From Sporomusa ovata DSM 2662 (lineage in GTDB: Bacteria > Bacillota > Negativicutes > Sporomusales > Sporomusaceae), in the NCBI RefSeq assembly GCF_000445445.1, contig NZ_ASXP01000005.1:496053-560052 (forward strand): DNA of 64,000 nt. Direction: 5' to 3'. Under the pieces are notes generated by a model. It did not search any database, was not told the DNA's origin, and was given only the letters and a program-made list of their open reading frames with translations. Within the stretch, counting starts at the first letter, position 1, and every line of letters begins with the position of its first letter. The position numbers and the translations under genes were made by a program. Below, piece after piece: positions 52,744-62,099 of this stretch.

Positions 52744-53511
52744 ATGGACATAATGGAACAGGCCATCAATAAACTGGATATGGAACTGGAAAAATCACCG
52801 GATGACCGCGGCTACCTTTGCGCCATCAATCAGCTAGTCCGCATGTTGCTGCTGGAAGATGAAAGCTATGCGGACAAGGTGTTGGAAGAAACACACACAT
52901 TGGAACGCGCATATAAGACCATGCAGTATATCGCAAAAAAGAATCGGGGAACCGCTACCTGGTTTGCTCAATACCCGCAGCTCAAATATCTCAGCAAGTG
53001 CGGACTCAGCGAATTTGTCAAAGCCTATTTGGAACGCTATCCGGTTACGCGCGGCCTATTAAACTGGCGCGGTAAATCCTTGCAAAAAGTTTTGGGATTT
53101 CAACCAACCAAACAGGAACTTTGCCATATCGGAAAAGCCAAGTTGTCCGGTGTGAGAATAGCCAGCTGGATTACACTTAGAAAAAGCGGCTGCCCGGTTC
53201 ATTTACCGGACCTGGATACCTATGGCTGGTTTGAAGAAACCTCAGTTCTCTCCGAGTTGCGTGAAGTAGTTCCTCTTGACAAGCTGTTCGCTTACCAAAA
53301 AAGATTGGAAAAACGCGGTGAATTAACCGCGTATTTTTTTCGCGATTATTGGGATTATTTGAGAGAATGCAAGCAGCTTAACTTTGATATGTCCCGTAAA
53401 GAGACTTTATACCCGAACAAGCTGGCGGAAAAGCATCTGCAAAACCAGTTGAGAATCAAACAAAAGAGAAGCCGGCTGCTGGACGAAAAATTCACTGTGG
53501 TGCTAGAATAA
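52744..53511 (+). CDS. PcfJ-like protein, C-terminally truncated by an insertion sequence
   Basis: The 255-residue frame (YLSKCGLSEFVKAYLERYP; LRKSGCPVHLPDLDTYGWF; YFFRDYWDYLRECKQLNFDM; LYPNKLAEKHLQNQ) matches the N-terminal and middle part of PcfJ-like proteins found on plasmids and phages of Firmicutes; intact ones are longer and continue with a conserved C-terminal domain. The stop TAA at 53509-53511 comes where the IS3 element begins, so truncation by insertion is likely. Ribosome binding site GGAGG 9 bases before the ATG. Confidence 0.6.
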   Translation: MDIMEQAINKLDMELEKSPDDRGYLCAINQLVRMLLLEDESYADKVLEETHTLERAYKTMQYIAKKNRGTATWFAQYPQLKYLSKCGLSEFVKAYLERYPVTRGLLNWRGKSLQKVLGFQPTKQELCHIGKAKLSGVRIASWITLRKSGCPVHLPDLDTYGWFEETSVLSELREVVPLDKLFAYQKRLEKRGELTAYFFRDYWDYLRECKQLNFDMSRKETLYPNKLAEKHLQNQLRIKQKRSRLLDEKFTVVLE

Positions 53512-53585
53512 AAATAGTGCAAACTAAATATGGAAAGTTCCCAATAAATTGTTACAATAACTAACAAGATATGGAGGGACTTAAC

Positions 53586-53873
53586 ATGGCCATACACTAT
53601 ACTCAGAAATTTAAAGAAGATGCAGCGGTTTATTATAATGACCATAAGGATTTAGGTGTGAATGGATGCGCTAAAAATCTAGGCATCAGTAAATCAGCAT
53701 TAAGCAAATGGGTAAATGCTGCAAAAGAACAAGGTGGAAAAGTACCAACCAGGGGAGCGGGTAATTATTCAAGTGATGAAGCTAAAGAAATCGCGCGCTT
53801 AAAGAAGGAGTTGCGTGATGCGCAGGATGCACTTGATGTATTAAAAAAAGCAATCAACATTCTGGGAAAATGA
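53586..53873 (+). CDS. IS3-family transposase OrfA
   Basis: A 95 aa DNA-binding protein with helix-turn-helix (GCAKNLGISKSALSKWVNAA) and a leucine-zipper-type helix (IARLKKELRDAQDALDVLKK). GGAGGG lies 8 bases before the ATG; a start at 53571 is less likely. Its stop overlaps the orfB ATG (ATGA), so coupling rather than a long overlap is used. Confidence 0.85.
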   Translation: MAIHYTQKFKEDAAVYYNDHKDLGVNGCAKNLGISKSALSKWVNAAKEQGGKVPTRGAGNYSSDEAKEIARLKKELRDAQDALDVLKKAINILGK

Positions 53874-54781
53874 CAGAAGCCATATACATTGAAGTTACCG
53901 CTAAAAAAGAAGAACTCGATAAAAAACGCCGGGTTTCTATCAGCGGAATGTTGAAGCATTTAGGCGTTTCAAGATCAGGCTATACTGCCTGACTCAAGAG
54001 ATCTCCCTCTGAGCAATCAAAAAGGAAAGCGAGAATTAAGCAAAAGATACAGGAAATATATGACGAATCTCATCAGAATTATGGGGCTCCTAAAATAAAG
54101 GAGAAACTTCTTACTCAGGGTGAAGTCATTGCTGAAAAAACGGTTGGGAACTATATGAGAGAAATGGGAATTAAGGCTCAGTATATTAAACCTTATACCG
54201 TAACCACCATCAATTCGGATTTTGACAGCAAATTAATAAATGTATTAAACGAGCAGTTTAATCCAACGGAACCAAATGCTGTATGGTGCTCAGATATTAC
54301 TTATATCTGGACATTTGATGGCTTTGTATACCTTACAAGTATAATGGATTTGTTTTCACGAAAGATTATTGCATGGACATTGAGTCATACGCTGGAAACA
54401 GAACATGTTATAGCGACAATAAATAAAGCCAAAGAAAAACGCAAAATTGACAGACCCCTGGTAATGCATAGTGACAGGGGATGTCAGTACGTATCAAATG
54501 ATTACCGAAATGCGACGGAAGGAATGATACTAAGCTATTCAAAGAAAGCCTATTCTTGGGACAATGCATGTATTGAAGCATTTCATGCTTTAATAAAGAG
54601 AGAATGGCTAAACAGATACAAGATCTTTGATTATAGGCATGCATATCGATTAATTTTTGAATATATCGAGACTTTTTATAACACAAGAAGAATCCATGGT
54701 CATTGTGGATATCTTTCACCAGATCAATGGGAGTGTTTCGCAAACTGTGTAAATGGAATAATCATCCAGATTATTGGGTAA
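53870..54781 (+). pseudogene. IS3-family transposase OrfB with an internal TGA
   Basis: The 303-codon frame carries the HTH_21-like region (YGAPKIKEKLL), the catalytic Asp in WCSDITYIW, Asp in MHSDRGCQYVS and Glu in ACIEAFHALIKREW, so the DDE triad is complete. Codon 41 is TGA (53990-53992) in SGYTA-LK, where homologues usually have Trp. Only 40 residues would be made from the normal start; the remaining open part begins at 54155. A single nonsense change has disabled it. Confidence 0.75.
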
Positions 54782-54952
54782 GCTAACTCATGCTTTTACT
54801 CATATGCAGGATAGGGCAACGCAGAGGTGCGACCCGAGCGGCGTATGAGGTTAGGCGAGGCGGCGATGCTCACGAGAGCGTCGCCTTTCTGGTAGCCGCC
54901 TTGGAAAACAAAAGCGATAAACCTCGGGGGTTCGGGGGCTGAGCCCCCGTGA

Positions 54953-56170
54953 TTAAGCACTAAGTGATCGCTGGAACCTGCCATCGAAAAATATCATGAG
55001 TTGCCCTATTATAATTCCCCAATCACGAACTGGCATACTCCACTTTTTGGTAATTTCTTGTATCGACAGGAAAACTGACTTTCTGACAGCATCATCGGTA
55101 GGGTAGATCGTCTTGGTCTTGGTATATTTGCGCAGCATCCGATGAAACCCCTCCACTGCATTGGTGGTATAAATGAGCCGCCGAACTTCTTCTGGATACT
55201 TAAAATAGGTGGAAAGCTCTGTCCAATTTGCCTCCCAGGACTTTACAATCTGAGGATATTTCTTGCCCCATTTCTCGCCAAATTCCTCTAACCGGTACTC
55301 GGCATCATCTAAAGATAACGCTCCATAGACAAGCTTCAGATCGGCCATAACCGCCTTAATGTCCTTGTACGGCACATATTTTGTGGAGTTGCGGATTTGA
55401 TGAATGACACAAAGCTGCTGCTCTGTTTTTGGGAAAACCGTGGCTATCGCATCCGAAAAACCGCTCAAATTGTCCCGGCAGGCTATCAAAATGTCCTGCA
55501 CGCCCCGATTTTTCAACTCATTACAGATGGTCAGCCAGAAAGAGGCGCTCTCGTTTTCCGACATCCATATGCCCAGGATCTCTTTTCTGCCATCCATGTT
55601 GATACCTAACACCGAATAGACACACTTGTTGATAATTTTGGCATCTTTTCGTACTTTGAACACGATGCCATCCAAAAATACGATAGGGTAGAGGCCATCC
55701 AAGGGTCTGACCTGCCATTCCTGTACCGCTGGCATGATTTTGTCGGTGATCCGGCTGATAAGACTGGCCGACGCTTCTACTCCGTAGATGTCACGCAGAT
55801 GGTCTTCAATGTCACGGTTCGACATCCCTTTCGCATACATAGCGATAATTCGGCCTTCTAAATCCTCCGATTTTGTCTGTCGTTTCTCTACCACTTGAGG
55901 GGCAAATGTGCCGTTTCGGTCTCGAGGGACACGTAATTCAGTTTCACCAAGCTCGGTTTGTAGGGTCTTTTTCCCATAGCCGTTCCGGCTGTTTCCACTG
56001 TTATTCCCCGACAAATCATGTTTTTGGTAACCAAGGTGTTCGTCCATCTCTGCTTCAAGCATCTCTTCAAGCGTACTTTTAAACAGCGATTTAAGCAGCT
56101 TGTGAACATCCTCCATGTTTGTACATTGCTTGGATAACAGGCCTACTAATTCTTGTTCGCGTTCGTGCAT
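54953..56170 (-). CDS. IS256-family transposase
   Basis: Complete 405 aa transposase (Mutator type): LFKSTLEEMLEAEMDEHLGY at the N-terminus, catalytic Asp in YPIVFLDGIVFKVR, Asp in ACRDNLSGFSDAI, and Glu in TTNAVEGFHRMLRKYTK. AAAGGAG precedes the ATG by 10 bases. Upstream the sequence at 56195-56225 reads as a plausible terminal repeat (on the minus strand GAGACTGTTTAAGG), but I could not find its partner at the other end. The gene appears intact. Confidence 0.92.
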   Translation of the reverse strand: MHEREQELVGLLSKQCTNMEDVHKLLKSLFKSTLEEMLEAEMDEHLGYQKHDLSGNNSGNSRNGYGKKTLQTELGETELRVPRDRNGTFAPQVVEKRQTKSEDLEGRIIAMYAKGMSNRDIEDHLRDIYGVEASASLISRITDKIMPAVQEWQVRPLDGLYPIVFLDGIVFKVRKDAKIINKCVYSVLGINMDGRKEILGIWMSENESASFWLTICNELKNRGVQDILIACRDNLSGFSDAIATVFPKTEQQLCVIHQIRNSTKYVPYKDIKAVMADLKLVYGALSLDDAEYRLEEFGEKWGKKYPQIVKSWEANWTELSTYFKYPEEVRRLIYTTNAVEGFHRMLRKYTKTKTIYPTDDAVRKSVFLSIQEITKKWSMPVRDWGIIIGQLMIFFDGRFQRSLSA

Positions 56171-56289
56171 ATTGTAACATCTCCTTTATGGGGATTATTA
56201 CCATTTACACACTTCCTTAAACAGTCTCAGATCAATATGAAAAAGTGCATAAGAAAGTACAGCTTGCAGGGTAAGGTAAATACATATAT

Positions 56290-57033
56290 TTACAGAATGT
56301 TTATTGGACTAAATTCCACATTTAAGTTGTACTTTTTCTTGACATAGTACCATAAGGCCGCCAACCGTCCACCAAAAACGCCGCCGGTATCAATTCCAAT
56401 TTTATCTTTATAAGTGGTATCATACCAAATTCGCACCTGGGATTTCTTAAACTTCTTATCGTAAGAATAGAGTTTCCAGGTCGGTTCATGCCCAAATATA
56501 AGAACTTTTCCTTTATATGCCGGACTGTAAGGAAATCGATTTTCCATCCATACCAGCTCGTTTTCGGTATTTTCTTCAATCGGTTTCCCGATATTAGCTC
56601 CGGCATGAGTGAATATGAAGTTACCTACTGCAAAATAAAGACGCAAGCTTTGAACAAATTTTAAAAGCTTTGTTAATTTATTTGATGATAGATTCTCAAT
56701 TTCCTCATACATGGTTGCACCCCCATTATACTTAACCCAGTTATATAGGTTTTCAGATGGATTAGTGCGCCGGGCATCACTACTTAACATTTCTACTAAG
56801 CTTTGCTCCAAAAATTGCTCATGATTGCCTTTAAGAAGTACTGCGCCCTTCTGCTGTAGTTTTTGACAGGTGGCAATGCAAGCGAGGTTTTGTGTTCCTC
56901 GATCTATCAGATCTCCGCATATCACTAATAAGTCTTTATCTGGCTCATAACCGGATTCTTTAAGTAAATCCAAGGTTTTGTTATTTTGTCCATGTAAATC
57001 GGAAGTTGCTAAAATTCGGTCAACAGTTCGCAT
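56290..57033 (-). CDS. metallophosphoesterase (PP1/ApaH/PrpE-like)
   Basis: Di-metal phosphatase of the calcineurin-like superfamily: LATSDLHGQ, VICGDLIDRGTQ, LLKGNHEQFL, FTHAGANIG and IFGHEPTW supply the expected Asp, His and Asn ligands. ATG 57031-57033 is chosen because AGAGG is 8 bases upstream; the open frame reaches 57063. It follows the 398-residue gene closely and ends the minus-strand unit that begins with the WYL regulator and RtcB. Within the family, substrates include phosphoproteins and Ap4A; with RtcB beside it, an RNA-end phosphatase role is worth testing. Confidence 0.85.
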   Translation of the reverse strand: MRTVDRILATSDLHGQNNKTLDLLKESGYEPDKDLLVICGDLIDRGTQNLACIATCQKLQQKGAVLLKGNHEQFLEQSLVEMLSSDARRTNPSENLYNWVKYNGGATMYEEIENLSSNKLTKLLKFVQSLRLYFAVGNFIFTHAGANIGKPIEENTENELVWMENRFPYSPAYKGKVLIFGHEPTWKLYSYDKKFKKSQVRIWYDTTYKDKIGIDTGGVFGGRLAALWYYVKKKYNLNVEFSPINIL

Positions 57034-57059
57034 AAAATCAACCTCTACTCCTAAATGAA

Positions 57060-58256
57060 TCAATTACGATGAAACCATTCATCATCAGCCATATTTAGAT
57101 AAATTTTATTGCCAAAATCGCCATTTGTATCGCTCCATTCATCCGGATTGAAACCAGTATCCAGCAAATCACAAAATGCTTGATAGAAGGCCTTAACTAA
57201 GACGGAACGAGATATAAGCGTTTCCGCCAAATACCCAACCTCGTATTTTTCAGCAAGTCTAAATAGCAAAAGTTCACTATTATATAAACGCTCAGCAGAT
57301 AGCACTTTTTCCGTTCCTTCTTCGTCGATTGTCACTGAAACTGGCAGTTGCCCTCGCTCCACCATTTTAATCCAAGTTAGGATATCCCAAAATGGCGGAA
57401 AAACGCTAGATAATCTAATGTCGTATTTCGTATTGTCAATATAAAGGTTTAAGTTTGCCCACCCATATTCTTCAACAGTAAATTTAGCGGTCAAAGTAGA
57501 AATGTGAGCACTGGGATTCGGAGCCAGCAAATCCGCCGATCGAGAAGTCCAAATTTCGATAGCAGGCGATTTCCACTCAGCAGTAAAATTTGGTTTCCAG
57601 TTATCAGCATTAGCAAAAACCAGAAAAGGATGAACTTTAACATCCCTCCAGATATTCATTTCAACCATGGAAGCCATCCATTCCATTAAATCACCGCGTG
57701 AAAACCATGGCATTGATTTAGCATGATTAATCTGGACATCGTACCCAGGCTGATCAATGATTTCTGTCACCATCGGAAAGTTTTTCTGTAAAGCAGCAAA
57801 CAAGTCGCGTGTTGGTTCCAAGCCTACAAAACCGCTAATATCGCTTCCGGTTTCTAATCTCAGCCATTGCATACCCTCAATATCAAGTTTTTGATGGATT
57901 TGTTCACGCAAACTTTGGATATCTTTAGTTTCTTTATTCTGATTCAGAAAACTGATTAAGAGTATCAGCTTTTCTTTTACTGCTTTATCGGTACACAATT
58001 CAATAGGCAAAATAATTCCGTTCTTTATCGCTACACCTGATCCATAAGAATTACCTATCGTAAACAATCCTTCCCTGTCAGGATCATATCGCTTCTGCGA
58101 ATTGAATCCTGATCCCAACCATGCCAGAAAGAAAAACGGATATAATGAATCTATGCGACCACTAGCAATAGCTCCGCTATTGCGAAGAAATAACTGCCGT
58201 ACTTTTTGAGAATCAGTGTTTTTTAGCGGCGATATTTGCGAATTTCGAAATCTCAT
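57060..58256 (-). CDS. unknown protein (398 aa) in the RtcB operon
   Basis: ATG has GAGGTGG 7 bases upstream. I recognise no family. The N-terminal ~60 residues are moderately hydrophobic (SLYPFFFLAWLGSGF) but look like a buried core rather than a signal. Conspicuous segments are FTIGNSYGSGVAIKNGI, WFSRGDLMEWMASMVEMNIW, and a C-terminal half rich in Trp and beta strands (YGWANLNLYIDNTKYDIRL; FPPFWDILTWIKMVERGQLP). There are no Cys clusters and no P-loop. It sits between rtcB (73 bases upstream) and the phosphatase gene (26 bases downstream), so it probably acts with them. Confidence 0.7.
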   Translation of the reverse strand: MRFRNSQISPLKNTDSQKVRQLFLRNSGAIASGRIDSLYPFFFLAWLGSGFNSQKRYDPDREGLFTIGNSYGSGVAIKNGIILPIELCTDKAVKEKLILLISFLNQNKETKDIQSLREQIHQKLDIEGMQWLRLETGSDISGFVGLEPTRDLFAALQKNFPMVTEIIDQPGYDVQINHAKSMPWFSRGDLMEWMASMVEMNIWRDVKVHPFLVFANADNWKPNFTAEWKSPAIEIWTSRSADLLAPNPSAHISTLTAKFTVEEYGWANLNLYIDNTKYDIRLSSVFPPFWDILTWIKMVERGQLPVSVTIDEEGTEKVLSAERLYNSELLLFRLAEKYEVGYLAETLISRSVLVKAFYQAFCDLLDTGFNPDEWSDTNGDFGNKIYLNMADDEWFHRN

Positions 58257-58329
58257 TCAAATCCACCTCGAATTATTGAGTAAAAATCAACAACAGTATG
58301 ATGGCATCCTTTGTAAGACAATGAAAAAG

Positions 58330-59532
58330 TTATTCCGCAGCTTTGAAATTATATATTGGCCGTATCCTATCCACAATGTCCACCGTATCGCCAATATTTT
58401 TCACAATATCCTCCATTGGTTTATACGCAAGGGGGCATTCATCCAAAGTATCTTTATTTACGGATGTGGTATAAATACCCTTCATTAACTCTCGATATTG
58501 AGACAATGTAAAGGACTGTCTGGCTTGCGTCCTGCTCATAATCCGACCAGCGCCATGAGGAGCTGAGAAATTCCAATCCGGATTTCCTTTCCCTACGCAA
58601 ATCAAGCTACCGTCCTGCATATTGATTGGAATTAGCAGTTTCTCAGACTTATTGGCAGAAACAGCGCCTTTTCTCAAAATCATATTATCAGTATCAATGT
58701 AGTTGTGAATGGTTGTAAACTGGTCAACCACATCTAGTTTCATTCCTTTAATTATTTCCTCCAGCATGGCCTTCCGGTTAAGTTCAGCAAAATGTTGTAC
58801 TATTTTCATATCGTGGATATAATTCTCAAAAAGTCTACCGGATAAATAGGCTAACGCTTTTGGTATATCTGTTACTATTTCTTCCTTTTTCCGCTTAAGT
58901 TCTTTCTGGATATCTCTTCTTCGGCCCGAAGCCTTAAGTTCCGCAATAAAGGCATCAAGCTCCGCTTTGGTATTCCCATTAAGTGATTGAAAAGCAAGCT
59001 CTTGATAAAGACTTGCCACCTCACACCCTAAGTGGCGGCTGCCGGAGTGAACAACAATATATACATCGCCATTACTACCTTTATTGGCCTCGATAAAATG
59101 GTTTCCCCCACCTAACGTACCAATGCTGCGCCTAGCCCTTACCAAATTAACTTTATCCCGGCACTTTAGTTCATTTAAATCAATATCTTCATTATATTTA
59201 TGTTCTTTATCTCTTATATTGAATCCACATGGTATCTTCTGATAAATCAGTTTGTCGAGCTGTTGCGGTTCAATATGACGATTTCGAAGCTGAATAACCT
59301 CCATACCGCATCCGATATCTACGCCGACAAGGTTGGGTACAACCTTATCCCCAATCGTCATTGTCGTTCCAATTGTGCAGCCTGCTCCGCCATGCACATC
59401 AGGCATAATTCGAATTTTACTGTTTTGGGTGAATTCCTGATTGCATAGTGTTTCAATTTGATTAATAGCAATTGTGTCAATGTTTTCGGTAAAAACTAAA
59501 GCAGTATTGTGTTTTCCCTTTATCTCAAACAT
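58330..59532 (-). CDS. rtcB: RtcB family RNA ligase
   Basis: Joins RNA 3'-phosphate or 2',3'-cyclic phosphate ends to 5'-OH using GTP and Mn. Motifs: IRIMPDVHGGAGCTIG, NLVGVDIGCGMEV (metal-binding Cys), SIGTLGGGNHFIE, VVHSGSRHLG, TTIHNYID, LRKGAVSAN and the guanylylated-His region APHGAGRIMSR. I start at ATG 59530-59532 (AGAGG 6 bases upstream), giving 400 aa. A TTG start at 59556 would overlap the regulator stop but has no site. It is the second gene of the WYL-regulated unit. Confidence 0.93.
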   Translation of the reverse strand: MFEIKGKHNTALVFTENIDTIAINQIETLCNQEFTQNSKIRIMPDVHGGAGCTIGTTMTIGDKVVPNLVGVDIGCGMEVIQLRNRHIEPQQLDKLIYQKIPCGFNIRDKEHKYNEDIDLNELKCRDKVNLVRARRSIGTLGGGNHFIEANKGSNGDVYIVVHSGSRHLGCEVASLYQELAFQSLNGNTKAELDAFIAELKASGRRRDIQKELKRKKEEIVTDIPKALAYLSGRLFENYIHDMKIVQHFAELNRKAMLEEIIKGMKLDVVDQFTTIHNYIDTDNMILRKGAVSANKSEKLLIPINMQDGSLICVGKGNPDWNFSAPHGAGRIMSRTQARQSFTLSQYRELMKGIYTTSVNKDTLDECPLAYKPMEDIVKNIGDTVDIVDRIRPIYNFKAAE

Positions 59533-59552
59533 ATAGTACCTCTCATTAAGAT

Positions 59553-60512
59553 TCAATTATATATCTTCACCATCTGTGCTGCCTGTTTCATCAAATAAAA
59601 CCTTAAGTCCTCCGGTTCCAACACCTCAACTTCAGAACCGTATCCTAATATCCAACGGCTGATTTCTCGTCTGCCGTTTACTGTTGCTTCAAAAATTATT
59701 GCTCCGTCATCAAGCTCAGTAATACGCTGCGAAGGATGAAAGGTTTCTGACCTAACCCAACGGGCTGCCTCCGGTAAAAATCGCAATTTTACATGCACCG
59801 GTTCTCCGCGTTCAATAAGCCAGCTGCCGCTAAAATACTCCTGGGTGGAAAAATCTTTTGGTAGATCAAAGGATTCCATCGTTTCATTTGCCTGTTTTAT
59901 CCGATCCATGCGAAATAGCAGCACATCCTGCCTCAAATGGCAATAGGCGATTAAATACCAGGCCGAACCTCGAAAAGTAATGACATATGGATCTATCTTC
60001 CTCTCTGACTCAGACTCTCGCTGTTTAGTATAATAACGTATTTTCAGCCTGCGGTGGCGCTCGATAGCTTTTTCCACACACCCAAAAAGCTTCTGACAAA
60101 CCTCCACTGGCTTTGATGTAACCCAAATATCTACAACTTTGCGAGCTTTGTCAACTTGACATTGGCGGTCGTTGGGCAGACAAGCCAGAATTTTGTCCTG
60201 AGCCAGGCGCAAGGAATTACTCAAAGGAGTGTTTTCTTTTGAAAAATCCTGTACACAGGCTAATACTGCCGCAGCCTCGTCCACGGAAAAAGTTAAAGGC
60301 CTAAGAAATACTTTATCCATAAAGCGGTATCTTTTTGTCTCAACATCAAAATAGACAGGAATACCGCTTTCATTCAGTGCATCCAGGTCGCGATAAATAT
60401 TACGTTCACATACATTGCACTCTTCTGCTAAATTGTTCAAGGTCGCCCCATGCCTACGTTCTATCAAAGATATGACTTTTAACAAGCGAAGAAGTTTTTC
60501 TGAATTCGACAC
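59553..60512 (-). CDS. WYL-domain transcriptional regulator
   Basis: An N-terminal winged helix (SEKLLRLLKVISLIERRHGATLNNLAEECNVCERNIYRDLDAL) is followed by a WYL domain (LKIRYYTKQ; IDPYVITFRGSAWYLIAYCH; VLLFRMDRIK) and a WCX C-terminal extension, a common plan for regulators that sense nucleic acids or nucleotides. I start at GTG 60510-60512 because GAGGTGG lies 5 bases upstream; a longer frame to 60572 lacks support. It ends 20 bases before the RtcB start, so it likely controls this operon. Confidence 0.9.
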   Translation of the reverse strand: MSNSEKLLRLLKVISLIERRHGATLNNLAEECNVCERNIYRDLDALNESGIPVYFDVETKRYRFMDKVFLRPLTFSVDEAAAVLACVQDFSKENTPLSNSLRLAQDKILACLPNDRQCQVDKARKVVDIWVTSKPVEVCQKLFGCVEKAIERHRRLKIRYYTKQRESESERKIDPYVITFRGSAWYLIAYCHLRQDVLLFRMDRIKQANETMESFDLPKDFSTQEYFSGSWLIERGEPVHVKLRFLPEAARWVRSETFHPSQRITELDDGAIIFEATVNGRREISRWILGYGSEVEVLEPEDLRFYLMKQAAQMVKIYN

Positions 60513-60646
60513 ATTTACCACCTCAAATGGTAAATTCAAGAAAATCATTCTCCTTTCCTGCAAAAACTCCATATTATCTGCGAATTATTACTTATCCGAT
60601 AAAGAAAGAAGGGACAAACTAAAAACCAATGAGAATGTCCCCATTT

Positions 60647-61537
60647 TCAAAAAAAATTAAAACCTTTTCGCATCTGATAGCAAATTTTTTGTATAAACTT
60701 TTTACTTTTTCTCTCAGTCTGTTTAAATACAAATATTGGATTTGATTTGAGAGGTTTAGCGTGTTCAATAGTTTCAATAATCGCACTCTTAATATCTTTA
60801 TTTTGGGCATAAGGATACCTCTGGTAGTAAACTCCTAAAATACACACTATAGCTTCCAGTAATATGGAATCTGCTTTTCCCTTAAAACGAATTGAAAATC
60901 GATTCATAATAGTTACAATTAATAGCTCAATTACCACAAGAATAGTAGTAAATATACTGGGTATTTGATTATCGATTCTTTGATACTCATTAGCAATTGC
61001 CCAAAAAATTCGATCACCTTGTATTATTGTCTTATCAATTTTATTTCCCTTTTCAATGTTACATTTAGCACACATCGGTTGCAGATTATTGATCACATTA
61101 CTTCCACCAAAAGACCGGGGAACAATATGATCTTTGTTTATAAGAATTTCTTCACCATTACTGCCTAAAGCATATAAATTAAGAACGTATTTCTCTGTGT
61201 CATTATAGGCTACATTCTTCTCCTTTATAAAGAACTGCCCTTCAATACCACATTGTACACATCTTGTACCATGTGCATAAAATGTATATATCGTTTGTCG
61301 GTTATTAACATTCTCGCTAATGGGATCTTCATCAAGAACCCAAGGAGCTATTAGATTTGGAATCATCTTAAATGAACGGAATACCTCATCAGGACTATAT
61401 CGTTTATTTTTACGTAATACCCTTCCCCTGTAATTCACTTCATCAAATCGGCCATCTATAAGAACTTCTTTTACATACTTTTCTTCGACAACATCTCGAA
61501 TTTTAAGCAATTCTGGACAATGCTCAAGAATTTTCAT
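60647..61537 (-). CDS. HNH endonuclease-domain protein
   Basis: The HNH block is clear: CVQCGIEGQFF, then INKDHIVPRSFGGSNVINNLQPMCAKCNIEKGNK, with two CxxC-type zinc pairs. The C-terminal third has a hydrophobic helix (IFTTILVVIELLIVTIMN) and a basic tail. The first ~90 residues (KILEHCPELLKIRDVVEEKY) are unknown. It is monocistronic and could be a restriction or anti-phage nuclease or a mobile-element nuclease; nothing in the sequence decides. Confidence 0.8.
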   Translation of the reverse strand: MKILEHCPELLKIRDVVEEKYVKEVLIDGRFDEVNYRGRVLRKNKRYSPDEVFRSFKMIPNLIAPWVLDEDPISENVNNRQTIYTFYAHGTRCVQCGIEGQFFIKEKNVAYNDTEKYVLNLYALGSNGEEILINKDHIVPRSFGGSNVINNLQPMCAKCNIEKGNKIDKTIIQGDRIFWAIANEYQRIDNQIPSIFTTILVVIELLIVTIMNRFSIRFKGKADSILLEAIVCILGVYYQRYPYAQNKDIKSAIIETIEHAKPLKSNPIFVFKQTERKSKKFIQKICYQMRKGFNFF

Positions 61538-61638
61538 AAATTAGCCCCCCGTTTCCTTTTCAACCAATTATCACTTCAGTCAAATACATCCTACTTCTGA
61601 ATATTGAATTAATCCCTTATTTAATTAGATAATAACAA

Positions 61639-61668
61639 GGAGCACTGACAGCATATTGTCAGTGCTCC
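61639..61668 (-). terminator. hairpin between the HNH gene and decayed genes
   Basis: GGAGCACTGACA and TGTCAGTGCTCC pair perfectly (12 bp) with a 6-base loop. The plus strand continues TATAATTTTG; the minus strand continues TTGTTATTATC. The likely role is terminating minus-strand transcription from the right. Confidence 0.6.
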
Positions 61669-61912
61669 TATAATTTTGTTGAAACGTTTACCCTTTCTCT
61701 CTAAGTCCATGCAGAGTATTATTTTCAAAAACAAAAAGACCGGTCAAAATGATTACTCTCACCCCAACCAGCTTTAATTTGCTCTTTAGTCTGATAATAA
61801 CGCTTCCGTAAACAACAAAAATCAGTAGTCGCGCTGGTTTGCGGGTCTCCTGGCTTTTGTTCCAGCGTTTATGCAATTTATACATGGGAATTTATGCATA
61901 AAACCTGCAAAA

Positions 61913-62074
61913 TCAGTTATATGTATCCAACTCTTTCTTACATGGCGATTTTCTATCCTTCTTCTTTGAAAAGGCCCGTACCAGAGGTTTTACGGAATTT
62001 TTGGTTTCGGGAATAACAAAGTCTTTTAAACAAAACTGCGGGACATAGTGCTGTAATATAACACCTGTCTTCCA
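61913..62074 (-). pseudogene. possible DUF4238-like remnant
   Basis: A 54-codon open stretch after an in-frame TGA reads TGVILQHYVPQFCLKDFVIP and ends KKELDTYN before a stop. HYVPQFxLKxF is the N-terminal hallmark of DUF4238 proteins, but there is no start codon and nothing of the rest. The stretch 61669-61912 shows no supported gene. Confidence 0.4.
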
Positions 62075-62099
62075 TCACTGCTCCAGTAAATCAAAGCTT

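Larger units (their letters stand above)
53512..54790 (+). mobile_element. IS3-family insertion sequence
   Basis: Contains orfA (53586-53873) and orfB (53870-54781, one nonsense codon). Candidate imperfect terminal repeats share CCCAATAA: AGTTCCCAATAAATTG near 53538-53553 on the left, and on the right, read from the minus strand, GCTTACCCAATAATCTGG near 54767-54785. Exact ends are uncertain by a few tens of bases on the left. Confidence 0.6.

Noticed and set aside
53870..54781. Programmed -1 frameshift to make OrfAB in the IS3 element
   Set aside because: orfA and orfB meet in an ATGA overlap with no slippery heptamer noticed, and orfB also carries a TGA, so simple coupling and inactivation explain the frames.
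54782..54952. GC-rich hairpins after the IS3 element as an attachment site or intron end
   Set aside because: Only simple inverted repeats are visible (for example CGGGGGCTGAGCCCCCG); no core duplication or intron domain V pattern was found.
61688..61885. Minus-strand 65-codon basic frame
   Set aside because: No convincing ribosome binding site or family; it lies among decayed sequence and reads like chance.
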